Source: Fusarium oxysporum f. sp. lycopersici 4287
Taxonomy: Eukaryota; Ascomycota; Sordariomycetes; Hypocreales; Nectriaceae
Direction of reading: 5' to 3'
DNA length: 64,000 bases
Assembly: GCF_000149955.1 (NCBI RefSeq)
Contig: NC_030999.1
Coordinates: 1,197,282-1,261,281 of the forward strand
How positions within the stretch are numbered: position 1 is the stretch's first letter; every line of letters starts with the position of its first letter. Positions 52,915 through 63,946 of the stretch are shown piece after piece. The position numbers and the translations under genes are program-made. The notes under the pieces were generated by a model, which had not been told where the DNA came from, searched no databases, and was given only the letters and a program-made list of their open reading frames with translations.

Positions 52915-53410
52915 GTTTGGTAAATCGTGTACAACGAGGACTTCGGAAGCTAGTTGCGTGCTATTGCTGGATATTTTTCTTCGTCCGCCCTGATAGTTCC
53001 GCGGATATTATAGTCCTAGCCGCTGATTCGTGTTATTCTTCTAAGTTCATGAAGATTGTAGAACACGTAGACAACGGGTCGGTGTTGACGGGCCTGAGTG
53101 AGTTCGAAACTGAACCCGAGGCGATTCGTAAGCGCAACAGCCCGTATGCACACTCGGCTGTTCCACTACGAATGTTGACTAATTGCCGTAAACTCTATCA
53201 TATCAAGATGTGGCAGGCTCACGACGCGTGGCACAATCCCCACTCAATTTAGTTTAACTTTCGCCAATTCGCTCCTGGTCAGGAGCCTCGGGAGATTGAG
53301 CAGTTGGCGTAAGGATTCTGGCATACTTATATGACTTGCACATATAACTGATATGCATCCGTCGCTCGTAATGTCCGTTCCATCCGGGATTTTCAAACAC
53401 TTCATTTCAC
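52915..53410. promoter_or_regulatory. Divergent promoter region
   Basis: This 496-bp region separates the start codons of the barrel protein (minus) and the second sulfotransferase-like protein (plus), so both are probably controlled from it. I see no large repeat in it and cannot name a binding site with confidence. Confidence 0.5.
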
Positions 53411-54339
53411 ATGTCACACATTGGTGGTCAAGCAGTCGCCGGCCCGAAGCCTGGTGCAAAGTTCGTCATTATCGGCGCGGGCATGTATGCCGTTCCCCTC
53501 CATCTATGGACCACCCCTGAAACACGAGTAGAGTTTTAACAAATGGGTCTAGGTCACGGACAGGAACCAAATCTTTTGGCGAGGCCCTCTCCATTCTGTT
53601 GGACGGGCCTGTGCACGATGCGGGCGTACAGTGCAATGCCGGCCCCAGGGTTGTAGGAGAGCGCTGGCTCGAGGCTCTTGAGCTTGGAGCGACACCTCCA
53701 AGTTCCCGAACCAAAACGCAAGACACCAAGATTCAGTACCTCCTCTCTGAGCTGACTGAGGGCTACGTAGCTACCGTGGACTGGCCTGCCAACTTCATGA
53801 CCGATGAGTTAATGCAGCTGCACCCTGATGCTATTGTCATCTGCACCACGCGAGATCCTGAATCGTGGGGCCGCAGCTTGGCTGTCTTGGGCCAAGTCAT
53901 GAACAACTGGTACTTCCCCATTCTTGTGTCTGTTCTGCCAAAGGTCGGCCTTCACGCTAGATGGAGGCAAGGTTGGGAAAATATGGTGCGGTCCAGGTAC
54001 GAAGTTCCAAGCAGCGCGAGCGAGTATTTCAGCATCACAACTCATGAGGACTACCTCCGCAGAAATGTCCCCCAAGACAAGCTGCATTTTTACAGTGTGG
54101 GCTCTGGATGGGAACCTCTGTGTGAGATCCTGGGTGTGAATGTGCCTAATGTGCCGTTTCCCTATCGAAATAGAGGGGACGACATCAGAAGGACATATCG
54201 CAACTTCATGTTTGCTGGTGCGGCGGCTTGGACAGGTATTTTCGGTTCAGCATTTGCTACATGGTGGGTTTTTCTTCGGGGAAATGGCATGCGAAATGTA
54301 TGGGCTACGTTGAAGTTGGTCATGCGTCGTAGGAATTAG
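53411..54339 (+). CDS. Sulfotransferase-like P-loop protein 2, membrane-anchored (286 aa)
   Basis: Two exons: 53411-53484 and 53553-54339, with a 68-nt intron (GTATGC...GTCTAG) that splits the Met of the P-loop. Joined, the start of the domain is KFVIIGAGMSRTGTKSFGEA. TRDPESWGRSL resembles the 3'-phosphate-binding region and LHFYSVGSGWEPLCEILGV the conserved end, both as in the gene at 48035. The two proteins are clearly related but diverged. A C-terminal hydrophobic helix (FAGAAAWTGIFGSAFATWWV) and a basic tail (KLVMRRRN) again indicate a membrane-anchored protein. The P-loop starts GAGMSRTGT rather than the usual PRTGT, so cofactor binding may differ. Substrate unknown; its place between a barrel protein and a P450 suggests the same pathway. 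Confidence 0.78.
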
Positions 54340-54423
54340 ATGCCAGAAACGTGTTGTATGATAAGCAGCTCCTGTACTATGCAATTTAGCATGCCTCTCA
54401 ATGGAATGTTGCATATTCAGTAT

Positions 54424-54452
54424 CGAAGAAAACATGTTTTCTTCGCAATAAA
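54424..54452 (+). terminator. Perfect 22-bp palindrome plus AATAAA between convergent genes
   Basis: The arm CGAAGAAAACA is directly followed by its complement (54424-54445), then by AATAAA at 54447-54452. The site lies 85 bp after the sulfotransferase-like stop and about 100 bp before the stop of the opposing P450. It may serve 3'-end formation for the plus-strand gene or for both. Confidence 0.45.
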
Positions 54453-54553
54453 AGCATGACATTTCAATGCTCACCCTATTTCCGAGAAGCTCTTGTACAT
54501 ATATAAACTATGCTATCGGTAAACAGTCAACTATTGTAGCTTTTCGAAATCCC

Positions 54554-56280
54554 CTAGAAAACCATCCTCCACCCAACCGTTTCCCAGCCTTCTCTCCTCT
54601 TGACCATACAAGACGAATCCTGTCCTTCATGGAGGGGCTTCATGACGCCTTCTCCAAGCCTGGTCGGCCCCATCTTGACGGAAGCAGGCTTCAAGCCTGT
54701 GAAATCGAACCCCGTCAACAATACAGCAGTGAAAGGTATAATTTCATTATACGCAAAAACTCGGCCGGGACAAAGGTGTTTGCCTCCACCGAATGGGAAC
54801 TGCGGTTTTTGCAAGTTAGCATAAAGATTACTGATAGAAATTTGGTTGGACTTACAAACGACGCCTTCTTTTTTTGCTTATCTTTTCCCTGTAAGTTTAC
54901 AAAACGATCTCCTCTGAAAGTTGTCGCATCACCTCCCCACGCATCGGTGGATGCGTGTAAAGCCCTGGCAGTCCAGATAACCGGTACATCCTTCTTCAGA
55001 AGATAGTTTTGTCCCTCTTTGTTTGAGACAATCATATCTTCCAGTGGATGGCGCGTCCCAAGGAACTGATTGCTGATTCGGATGGCTTCGTGCCAGCAAC
55101 TTATCAGCAGAGGACAGCTGTTCTCATTGATGGCCGAAACTCGCAGCTCGGCAACGTTGCGTTCCCTAAGAACGAGGGGCTCTATTTCCATTCTGAGTTC
55201 TTGTATCAAGTTCTGATCCTGGAGCACGTTTGCCAAGAGCCAGAAGATGGTCGGAACGGAGCCCGTAGTCGCCACGAACATGAAGCTCATTTCCATTCTG
55301 CCTATCTCTTCGGCTGGGATCCCCGCCTGGCGTAAAAGCTGAGCCCGGGCGCGAATGAAAGGCGTCACATCATCGTTGAGTTCTGAGTTGGAAGCGTAGA
55401 AATCGATCATGGCAGACTGCACTCTTCTACGGCCGTTGAAAGCCCCAGGTGCAAGAAACTTGCCGACAAAGCTCCCCAGAAGAAGCCGTGTAAAGTCGCC
55501 TTCGAAATCCCACAGACTCTGTATAAGAGAAGGGTCTTCCCGAAAAGGGTTTTTGGCGCCATATAGTGTGTTCGACACAGACAAGGTGATGTGATTGCGA
55601 AGCCAAACGTAGAGATTGGGTATCTCGAGACGCTGGTTGTCAACAGCCAAAGAGCTGACTTGTTCATTAAGATAATCAAGTGCTCTGGCAGTCATGTTCC
55701 TGAGACTCTGGCCTATGAGACCCTCGTGAATGGCCTCGATGAGCCGTTGTTGAATTCGCTCTTGCACAGCCTCGGGTGATCTCAAAGAAATAATGGTCTC
55801 TTTGCTCAGTCCGAAGACTTTCTGGGCGAAGTCGAGGCTGTACTTATCATGGGAGAGGGCCTTGCTTCGGAAAGCAGACTGAACTACAGCTGGTGACCAG
55901 ACGACATAGACCTTTGCGTGGCCGAGTTGAAGGGTTGCAACCTCAACATTGTGTTTTTGACTACATTATAGGATGTTAGTAACTAACTACAGATACAGAA
56001 GCTTGCGAGGCGCATACCGCAGCTCGATGAAATATTCGCTTGGCTTTCGAATAAAGCTCAATATGTGACCAAATATGGGGATTCGGGGCTTGAGGAGCGG
56101 CGGTTCCCTGGATTCGACTGACACTCTAGTGACTCTTTCTAGGGCAGCAATACAAATTATAGTGACGGTCAGCAAGCCAATGAGAAATGCCGTGGGCAAC
56201 TCTCTGTCCGAAGCTGCATGTTGTTGCTGCAGCATGGATTGATTTAAGGGTGGAAAACTTGCAGTGATTATATCACTCAT
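54554..56280 (-). CDS. Cytochrome P450 monooxygenase 2, CYP7/CYP8-like (537 aa)
   Basis: Three exons: 56280-56018, 55960-54856 and 54799-54554 (1614 nt). The introns of 57 nt (GTATGC...TGTAG) and 56 nt (GTAAGT...CGCAG) fit in phase. The start is ATG 56280 (MSDIITASFPPLN). A membrane anchor LPTAFLIGLLTVTIICIAAL precedes the hinge EPPLLKPRIPIFGHI. The K-helix has HEAIR (ExxR) and the heme loop is FPFGGGKHLCPGRVFAYNEI with the Cys ligand. The I-helix reads MFVATTGSVPTIFWLLANVL and lacks the usual acid-Thr pair, a feature of CYP7/CYP8-type enzymes, some of which isomerise peroxides or act on sterols. Many fungal tailoring P450s are of this type. It is convergent with the sulfotransferase-like gene. 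Substrate unknown. Confidence 0.87.
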
Positions 56281-57185
56281 TCTGATCTGTTCATTTGTGT
56301 GAGAGTTTAGGCGTAATTGTTCCGTTTGCACAAAAGCCTGGCGCCTCGAAAATAAGACATCTGGTGTTTAAACTGAAAAGGTATGACCTCGACCAGTACC
56401 TCCATGCTTCAGTCTTTCTGGGCATTACATAATGAAAAAGCGTCACAGTGATGTAACCACTCCCAAATGCACTAAGAGTTATAATATACTTTTTTTTTAA
56501 TTACGTTTAATTTTATTAGGTTTTGTCAAAGCAACGGGTACGAGATGATGTAGACGAACACTGTTGCTTGATTGAAGACATCGGGCCCTCTGGGACACCC
56601 CTTTTAATTTAAAGGGTGTATCCACTAGCTAGGGGTCAGATTTCACATACGAATTCCGGCTTACATGACCATTCCTTCAGAATCCACACTCCCTCGTGCA
56701 GGTACTGGCGCCCTGACCTTTGTGCCCGAGGTCTTGACTTTAAAGCATGGCAAGTTTAATCTAAGATACTCTTAGGGACAGGCCAAGTGTTTATTTTTAA
56801 TATACGGTTTATTTAGGTGCTAATATCTATTCAAATAATATTATAAACTTTAATAGAAAGGCGTTATAGACCTCTGCTTGTCGGAGAAAGGGTTATATAG
56901 TTGGATCCGAATAGGTAGTATAAGCTGGATACAGCCTTATTGTCAGATATAGGGGTCTATTGTGTGTGTTCCGCTCTCTGTCCGATAGTTGGGTTGGAAC
57001 CCTATTTCTATCTGTTCGGTAATGACCTATCTAAGAGGTTGTTACAGTGCTGAGACAGCTCTCTGACCGGTCGTTCGGTCAGCCGGTTAGCCGGTTTCAT
57101 TTTCACCAGTATTCAACACTTATAGTTATAAGTATCTATACCTAGATTGAAGAATTTATTATAAAAGGTATAAATTTATAAATAG
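56281..57185. other. No gene; AT-rich
   Basis: About 900 bp with no supportable frame. The part after 56750 becomes strongly AT-rich up to the MITE. Confidence 0.45.
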
Positions 57186-57327
57186 ATAACGTAGTTGATA
57201 AGCGAGTGTGACAGACAAGCGAGTGTGACAGTATACTGTGTAGCTAAAAATAGCTTACCCTATAGCATTTTAGTACTTAAATAAAATAGTTAAAAATCTA
57301 ATAAAATTATTCTTAAAATAGTATAGC

Positions 57328-57479
57328 TGTTGAACAGGTGCTGGGGCCTCACGTGCAAGCAGGGATACATTAAGATTACAGCCGAAATGGTAAAACCTCT
57401 AAGGGGTAGATTTCAACAGAACACAACATGAATACACACCAATTCACATCAATGAACCGAATACACGTAATGTCTAACA
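57328..57479 (+). repeat. 5' LTR (152 bp)
   Basis: It begins TGTTGAACAGGTGCTGGGG and ends CGTAATGTCTAACA; identical to 62785-62936. Confidence 0.95.
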
Positions 57480-57497
57480 ATTAAGAGTCTCAATTGC
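57480..57497 (+). promoter_or_regulatory. Primer-binding site, tRNA-Lys(CUU) anticodon arm
   Basis: ATTAAGAGTCTCAATTGC follows the LTR with no spacer. The first 12 bases are complementary to the tRNA-Lys(CUU) anticodon arm and identical to the site of the left-edge copia. Confidence 0.65.
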
Positions 57498-57551
57498 ATC
57501 TCAGCGACCCGCGCACCCAAATGCATACGACTTTCGGTTCATTCTATCACC

Positions 57552-58082
57552 ATGTCGGCCAAACACGCCGAGAGGACCATTAGCTACGCGTCTCCGGAGG
57601 ATTGGGACTCCTGGTCCAACGAATTCAAGAAACTGGCGCACGCCTACGACCTGTGGCAGTATATTGATCCAACCGATCGTATCCGATGGCCTCAGCGACC
57701 AGAACTTCCAGAAATCCGAGACTACCCCAGACAAGCAGATCCGGACGATCCCGATAGTGGCACAATGACGCCCAGCTCAGATTACGTACCGCCCCGGCGA
57801 ATTCGGAGAGTTGACGTCTGAAGGAAGAGCGGAATACGAGCATGATATCAGGATCTACTCTCTGAAAGAAACGGCGTATAGAGAGACGAAGAAACAGGAG
57901 CAGAAGCTGGTCGAGTTTGTCCTCAAGACGGTCTCGGCCACGTATCAGAAAACATCCTGCGTCACGGGAGACCGATTAGACAAGTGGTATCAGGAGCTAC
58001 GAAGATCTGGAGTGGTATACAACGAACGCCTTCGACCCGAAGCGCGCGACAAGTACCACAAAGCCGTACATACAGCCCCGAA
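57552..58082 (+). pseudogene. Copia Gag, frameshifted and interrupted by gap
   Basis: ATG at 57552 (MSAKHAERTISYASPEDWDS). The first 90 codons show the Gag start with conserved Trp residues (WDSWSNEFKKLAHAYDLWQY). Around 57785-57820 the coding frame moves by one base: downstream of it a second frame continues as GELTSEGRAEYEHDIRIYSL and KWYQELRRSG until the gap at 58083. The join is a frameshift mutation, a sequencing error or, less likely, a programmed shift; copia elements normally keep Gag in one frame. Confidence 0.75.
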
Positions 58083-58762
58083 NNNNNNNNNNNNNNNNNN
58101 NNNNNNNNNNNNNNNNNNNNNNNNNNNNNNNNNNNNNNNNNNNNNNNNNNNNNNNNNNNNNNNNNNNNNNNNNNNNNNNNNNNNNNNNNNNNNNNNNNNN
58201 NNNNNNNNNNNNNNNNNNNNNNNNNNNNNNNNNNNNNNNNNNNNNNNNNNNNNNNNNNNNNNNNNNNNNNNNNNNNNNNNNNNNNNNNNNNNNNNNNNNN
58301 NNNNNNNNNNNNNNNNNNNNNNNNNNNNNNNNNNNNNNNNNNNNNNNNNNNNNNNNNNNNNNNNNNNNNNNNNNNNNNNNNNNNNNNNNNNNNNNNNNNN
58401 NNNNNNNNNNNNNNNNNNNNNNNNNNNNNNNNNNNNNNNNNNNNNNNNNNNNNNNNNNNNNNNNNNNNNNNNNNNNNNNNNNNNNNNNNNNNNNNNNNNN
58501 NNNNNNNNNNNNNNNNNNNNNNNNNNNNNNNNNNNNNNNNNNNNNNNNNNNNNNNNNNNNNNNNNNNNNNNNNNNNNNNNNNNNNNNNNNNNNNNNNNNN
58601 NNNNNNNNNNNNNNNNNNNNNNNNNNNNNNNNNNNNNNNNNNNNNNNNNNNNNNNNNNNNNNNNNNNNNNNNNNNNNNNNNNNNNNNNNNNNNNNNNNNN
58701 NNNNNNNNNNNNNNNNNNNNNNNNNNNNNNNNNNNNNNNNNNNNNNNNNNNNNNNNNNNNNN
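58083..58762. other. Assembly gap (680 N)
   Basis: The odd length suggests a size estimated from read pairs. It probably contains the Gag C-terminus and zinc knuckle of the copia element. Confidence 0.99.
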
Positions 58763-61700
58763 TAATAAACGACCGTCTCAAGAACGATACTGGTTTGGTG
58801 GAGGAAGTCAAACGATTGTCCAAAAGTAGAGACAGAACCACTCAGGACGAGTGACTTGGGCGGGGTATGGCACACGTCAAGGCAAGCTACCTAGTGATGC
58901 ACAACTTTATCGCAGCCTTCAACTGTGCCCCCTACCCTCTCAGACATTCTGCCATCCTTGACTCTGGATCGACAATCCATATCTTCAATGAAGTATGCAG
59001 GTTCCTCAACTACCGACCGGCGCCGTCAGGGGACTTCGTCTACGCAGGGGAGTCACCAGTGGCCATTCACGGGTACGGGAACGTGGATATTCGCGTTCGA
59101 GGACCTCAAGGACCCTCTCTTCTCAGATTGCAAGATGTAGCTCATTGCATAAACTTTGCGTGCAATATTGTGTCATACCGCCAGTTGCGGAAAAGGGGCT
59201 ACTACTGGGATACCAAAGGGAACAGCAACCAAATCCGCAGGAAAGATGATTCAATCCTCTGCACATTGACGGATCATTTCGACCAGTACGTACTGGAGTA
59301 TATCGACAAATCAACAACGGCAGCGGCATTCCTAGCCAAACGGAAACAGTATGATTCGTGGACTAAACGCCCTCCTCGCAGTGGAGACGAAACCTTTTGG
59401 CACCTTCGACTTGGACACCCAGGGCCTGAAGCACTCAAGCACCTCGTGGGCCAATCTCGGGGGGTGAAGATCAGAGGGATCTCCACGGTTGAGTGTGATG
59501 CTTGTGGAATGGCGAAGGTGAAGCGCCAAGTCCGTCGACAAAGACGAGTTCCACCCGAGAAGGCTGGAATCCGACTCACTATTGATTTCCACGACATGAG
59601 TGGGGATCCAGGCTACACTTCAGCTATGCTGGTTACCGACCGTTACTCTGGCTATATCTGGGACTATTATCTTCCCGATCGAACTGCACCAACGCTTATC
59701 GGTGCACTTGAGCATCTACTTAGAACACTAGAGCGACAACTCCAGTGTAGACCCGAAGTCATCGAGTGTGATAACGAGATCCCGGATAGTCACCAGGTAA
59801 GTGACTTCCTCAGTATCAAAAACGGGATGCGCCTAGAGCCCTCCGCGCCATATGCCCAAAGTCAAAATGGCGGCGCAGAGCGCTCGGGGGGTGTGATCAA
59901 GGAGAAAGCTCGCGCGATGAGAATCGGAGCAAAGCTGCCTTCGTTCCTTTGGGTTGAGATCTGGCGTGCTGCCGTATACCTATACAATAGGACACCCAAG
60001 TATATCTACAATTGGAAGACGCCATATGAGCGTTTCTACACTTACTTTGCCTTTAGGGACGGCGTGGTTGTCACGGAGCGTAAGCCCGATCAAACACACC
60101 TACGCGTGTATGGCTGTAAAGCCTTTGCGATGACGACCGATGCTTTGAAAAAGAAGAATCGGCGACAACGACTCAATCCCCGAGGGTGGATAGGATACCT
60201 GGTCGGGTATAACTCGACAAACATCTACAGGGTCTGGAATCCGTTGACCAACAAGGTCATCTCCACTAGAGACGTGATCTTCAACGAGAAGGAGACGTTC
60301 TCTGGGGATGTGCAACACCTCAAGGATGATTTAAAAGAACTAAACGAAGAAGAACTTATTCAGCATCTCACTGATGCTGAGGTCCCACAGGGATCTAGCA
60401 TAAATCTGGATGCTTCTACCCAAGAAGAAGACGAGGAATTAAGCGCCTTGCCTGAAGGACTAGCGTTTGAGCGGGAGGCTGCAAGTTATCCACATAGAGG
60501 GTTTGAACGTGATCCCACGATTACGCAGGGTGAGACTGGCAGGACACTAGTCGTAGGAGATCGCAATCGAGAAGAGCCTGACGGGACTGATCACCCCTAC
60601 ACGACCGCTCGATTCACTCCCTACCTGACCCCGGAGACTTGCCCTCTACGGCCTGCTGCCCTTCTGGTCGCTACTATCAGAGAACCTCCCGTGAGGAAGG
60701 AGGGGGAAAACCCCCCTCAGTTACGAGCTGCGAAGATGGTGCATGTCCCACCTAGCGCTGGCACTTCCCCGGGACGAGACGGCGCAAATGGAGCCCCTCG
60801 TGTCATTTCAACTCCGAGCAGTTACTGGGAGGCCGCATTTAATGCCGGTCGACTCGCATCTGTGAAAGGGACCTGGAATGGCAAGGTGGTGAGTAAGCGG
60901 AAGCTCGAGAAGCAGGCGAGCTCGGCCAGCTGCCACCCTGATAGCGGAGAACCTCAGTTTACGGGAAGTCGAGGGGAATCTACTAAGCTGATGGATTCTC
61001 CCAATCGCAAAACACAATCTGCAAAGCTGACAGATTTAGGTGACGGCCAACGCCGAATACACCGACGAGACATGCCAATATTGCCAAAAAGGCATAAAGA
61101 CCTCAAGAACCATCCACTAGGTGACCTATTCCGCGAGGCAGAAAAGACTCATCTTGAAAGCCATAAAGAAATGCGCTCCTGGCGTGAGGTTCAGAGAGAA
61201 GAAGCCGCAGGCAAGGAACTCCTGGACTGCATGTGGGTTTATGTGTACAAGTTCGACAAGCACGGATGGTTCACCAAGTGCAAGGCCCGGCTCGTTGTAC
61301 GAGGCGATCAACAGGTCAAGTCGACACACGAGGATACCTATGCATCCACACTTGCCGGCAGATCTTTCCGAACACTCATGGCTATAGCTGCTCGCTTTGA
61401 TTTAGAACTTCTCCAGTATGATGTCGTCAACGCCTTTGTCAATGCTGAACTGAAGCAGGACGTCTACATGCGGATGCCCGGAGGCTACCGAAAGCCTGGC
61501 CTGATTCTCAAACTTCAGAAAGCACTCTACGGTTTGCGCCAGTCACCATTACTTTGGCAAAAGGAACTAACCACCACCCTTACGAACATTGGGTTCAAGT
61601 CTGTACCTCACGAGCCATGCTGTCTCTCGAAAGGAGGAATATTGATATTCTTCTATGTGGACGACCTTATTGTTGCCTACGAGAAGACCAATCAAAGATC

Positions 61701-62705
61701 GGTCGAATGGACGATAGGCAAGCTTCGAGAAAAGTACCAACTCTCTGGAGGAGATATGCTACAGTGGTTTCTTGGAATTGAGATTATTCGCGACCGAAAC
61801 CAACGTCTGATTTGGCTGTCGTAATTGTCATTCGTGGATAAGATCACTAGTCATTTCAGGATTCAAGGGGAAAGCCTTCCCTCACTCCAATGACCACGAA
61901 AGAACTTCTTCCGAACGAAGAGCGCGCATCAACAGTGTCAATACAGCAGTATCAACGCAAGACCGGATCAGTGCTCTACCTGGCAGTAATCACTCGACCC
62001 GATATTGCCTTTGCTGTTTCTCGACTTTGTCGATTCAACATGAACCCGAGCGACGATCACCATGAGGCCTTGGACCACCTATTCCGGTATCTGCAAAACA
62101 CCAGGGCACTCGCGCTACAACTCGGCGGAACAGACACGTTTGATGTGTACAGTGACGCTTCCTTTGCCGACAACACAATCGATCGGAAGAGCTCGCAAGC
62201 CTACGTGATGAAGCTATTTGGAGGGATTATTGGATGGCGCGCCAACAAGCAGGACACCGTGACTACCTCTACAACAGAGGCGGAGTTGCTGGCACTTGCG
62301 CAGGCTGCGAAGGAGTCCATGTTCATCTCCAGATTAATCACCGAGCTCGGCGTAACTCTCGATAACTCAAGAATTACTATTCAGTGCGATAACGCGCAGA
62401 CCATTCGGCTTATTAATGCCGACGTGGCGCTCCTGCAGACCAAACTTCGACACGTCGACATCCATAACCACTGGCTACGCCAGGAAGCACTCGCTAACCG
62501 GATCTCGGTCCGGCATACTCCCACCACCGAGATGATTGCGGACGGCCTCACGAAGGCATTACCCGCTCAGCAGTTCCAGAAGTTCGTCACACAGGTTGGC
62601 CTAGTGGATATCAAGGACAGGATTCAAGAGAGAAGGACCAAGGAACTCACTGCGGATGACTTTGTCAGAACAGAGGAACATCTCGATGGAGGAAAAGCCG
62701 AATAA
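58763..62705 (+). pseudogene. Copia Pol with two stops and a frameshift
   Basis: Domains in order: protease SAILDSGSTIHIF; pre-integrase zinc region (FWHLRLGHPG...CDACGMAK); integrase with acidic residues in TIDFHDM, IECDNEI and GGAERSGG; reverse transcriptase from MWVYVYKFDKHGW through QYDVVNAFVNAEL to FFYVDDLIVAY; RNase H with VYSDASFADN, STTEAELLALAQ and IQCDNAQT. Lesions: TGA at 58852-58854 before the protease; TAA at 61822-61824 within RT/connection (a CAA-to-TAA change would explain it); and a one-base shift near 61880, after which the frame starting ATG 61890 carries RNase H. Apart from these the coding sequence looks undamaged, in keeping with the identical LTRs. Confidence 0.88.
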
Positions 62706-62775
62706 GGGATCGGAAGGATGGCCAACCTGACAATAGGAATACGGACTGCACAGACTGAACCACGATGGCCAGTCT

Positions 62776-62784
62776 GGGGGGGTG
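62776..62784 (+). promoter_or_regulatory. Polypurine tract
   Basis: GGGGGGGTG lies directly before the 3' LTR, the expected place of plus-strand DNA priming. Confidence 0.6.
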
Positions 62785-62936
62785 TGTTGAACAGGTGCTG
62801 GGGCCTCACGTGCAAGCAGGGATACATTAAGATTACAGCCGAAATGGTAAAACCTCTAAGGGGTAGATTTCAACAGAACACAACATGAATACACACCAAT
62901 TCACATCAATGAACCGAATACACGTAATGTCTAACA
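62785..62936 (+). repeat. 3' LTR (152 bp)
   Basis: Identical to 57328-57479. It is followed by the duplicated ATAGC and then the rest of the AT-rich MITE. Confidence 0.95.
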
Positions 62937-63372
62937 ATAGCTAACTATATTAAAAAGTATTTTTGTTAAATTTTTAGCTATTTTATTTTATATAAAAAAG
63001 CTTAATTATACAGTGTAAATAAAGTTTTTATATACTAGCTATATAGGATTTTTTTAAAAATCTAAAAAAATTAATATAGCTTATTTTAAAACTTATATAT
63101 AGGCTATTAAAATTATAGCTATTTTAGGCTTAAATTAGGTATTTTATAAGCTTTTAAAAACTAGATTTTAAGGTGTATAAAGTAGTGTCACACTCACTTG
63201 TCTGTCACACTCGCTTATCAACTACGTTATAGTTAAGTAAGGTAAAGGTTAAGTCGTAATAATTCTAACTATTTAGTATATAGTTTTAGTACTTATCTTA
63301 TTAGAATTCTTATGTGAGATATTTAAGGAGAATTTAACCCTATTAGAGTTTATGTTATAGTAAAAGGTTATA

Positions 63373-63586
63373 CAGTGGGATGCAATAAGTTTGAATCCAG
63401 GCTGAAGTACCAGCTGTTGTAATCTAGCTCCCGTATATAAAGTTTTAGCTTGATAAAGTAAGTGCTAAGCTGTATCAGGCAAAAGGCTATCCTGATTGGG
63501 GTATTGTTACGTGGGAAATTGGACTCGCGTCGGTTAGTCAGCGAACGTGTACTTGAGTTTGGATTCAAACTTATTGCCCCCCACTG
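63373..63586. mobile_element. Tc1/mariner-type MITE (214 bp)
   Basis: Ends CAGTGGGATGCAATAAGTTT and (right) AAACTTATTGCCCCCCACTG, with GAATCC inside both, flanked by TA (63371-63372 and 63587-63588). It belongs with the outer MITE at 49088. Confidence 0.85.
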
Positions 63587-63623
63587 TAGGTAGAGAAATC
63601 CTAGAAGTTTCTTTCCTCACATA

Positions 63624-63828
63624 CAGTGGGGTGCAATAAGTATTCGCAGGTGTGTAGGTTGTTTTGGCAGCTTCTAACCTTTTTAGTTAAGCTCTTAGCT
63701 GAAACCCGGTACTTGATACTTAAAAGCCTGACCTTTTCCCTGCGGCCATTAAGTACACAAGACATGTAAGGGTGCCCGTAACAAGCTTCCGATACAGCTG
63801 GGATGCGAATACTTATTGCACCCCACTG
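63624..63828. mobile_element. Tc1/mariner-type MITE (205 bp)
   Basis: Ends CAGTGGGGTGCAATAAGTAT and (right) ATACTTATTGCACCCCACTG. TA precedes it (63622-63623); on the right the flank is TG, so one flank has mutated. It belongs with the nested MITE at 49201. Confidence 0.82.
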
Positions 63829-63946
63829 TGCTAAGTTATTTACTTTTTAGAGTTCAAAAGAAAAGGCTTAAATAGACTTCAATTAAAGGGTTACACTTAA
63901 TATAACAATGTGGCCTGATGTAAATAATTACGCAATAAAGGAGACA

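Larger units (their letters stand above)
57328..62936 (+). mobile_element. Ty1/copia retrotransposon, structurally complete, identical LTRs
   Basis: Two 152-bp LTRs, identical base for base by eye, are flanked by a perfect 5-bp duplication ATAGC (57323-57327 and 62937-62941). A tRNA-Lys-type primer site follows the 5' LTR and a purine tract precedes the 3' LTR. A 680-N gap covers the Gag/knuckle region. Identical LTRs mean a recent insertion, yet gag and pol carry four lesions, so this copy may have moved with proteins supplied by another. Confidence 0.95.
57186..63230. mobile_element. AT-rich MITE split by a copia insertion
   Basis: The left end ATAACGTAGTTGATAAGCGA (57186) and the complementary right end (to 63230) continue as GTGTGACAGACAAGCGAGTG in the left arm; the arms are about 48 bp with one or two mismatches. 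Without the inserted copia and its duplicated 5 bp the element is about 430 bp and very AT-rich, with no coding capacity. The ends match the terminal repeat beside the pogo-like remnant at 1494-1928, its probable autonomous relative. Confidence 0.75.

Noticed and set aside
57811..58875. Four overlapping frames through the 680-N gap
   Set aside because: Only the frame that continues Gag on the plus strand agrees with the domain order; the others are N-filled artefacts.
57185..63230. CRISPR-like direct repeats (GCGAGTG motifs)
   Set aside because: Only two units per end, placed in inverted orientation at the ends of a MITE; they are terminal repeats.
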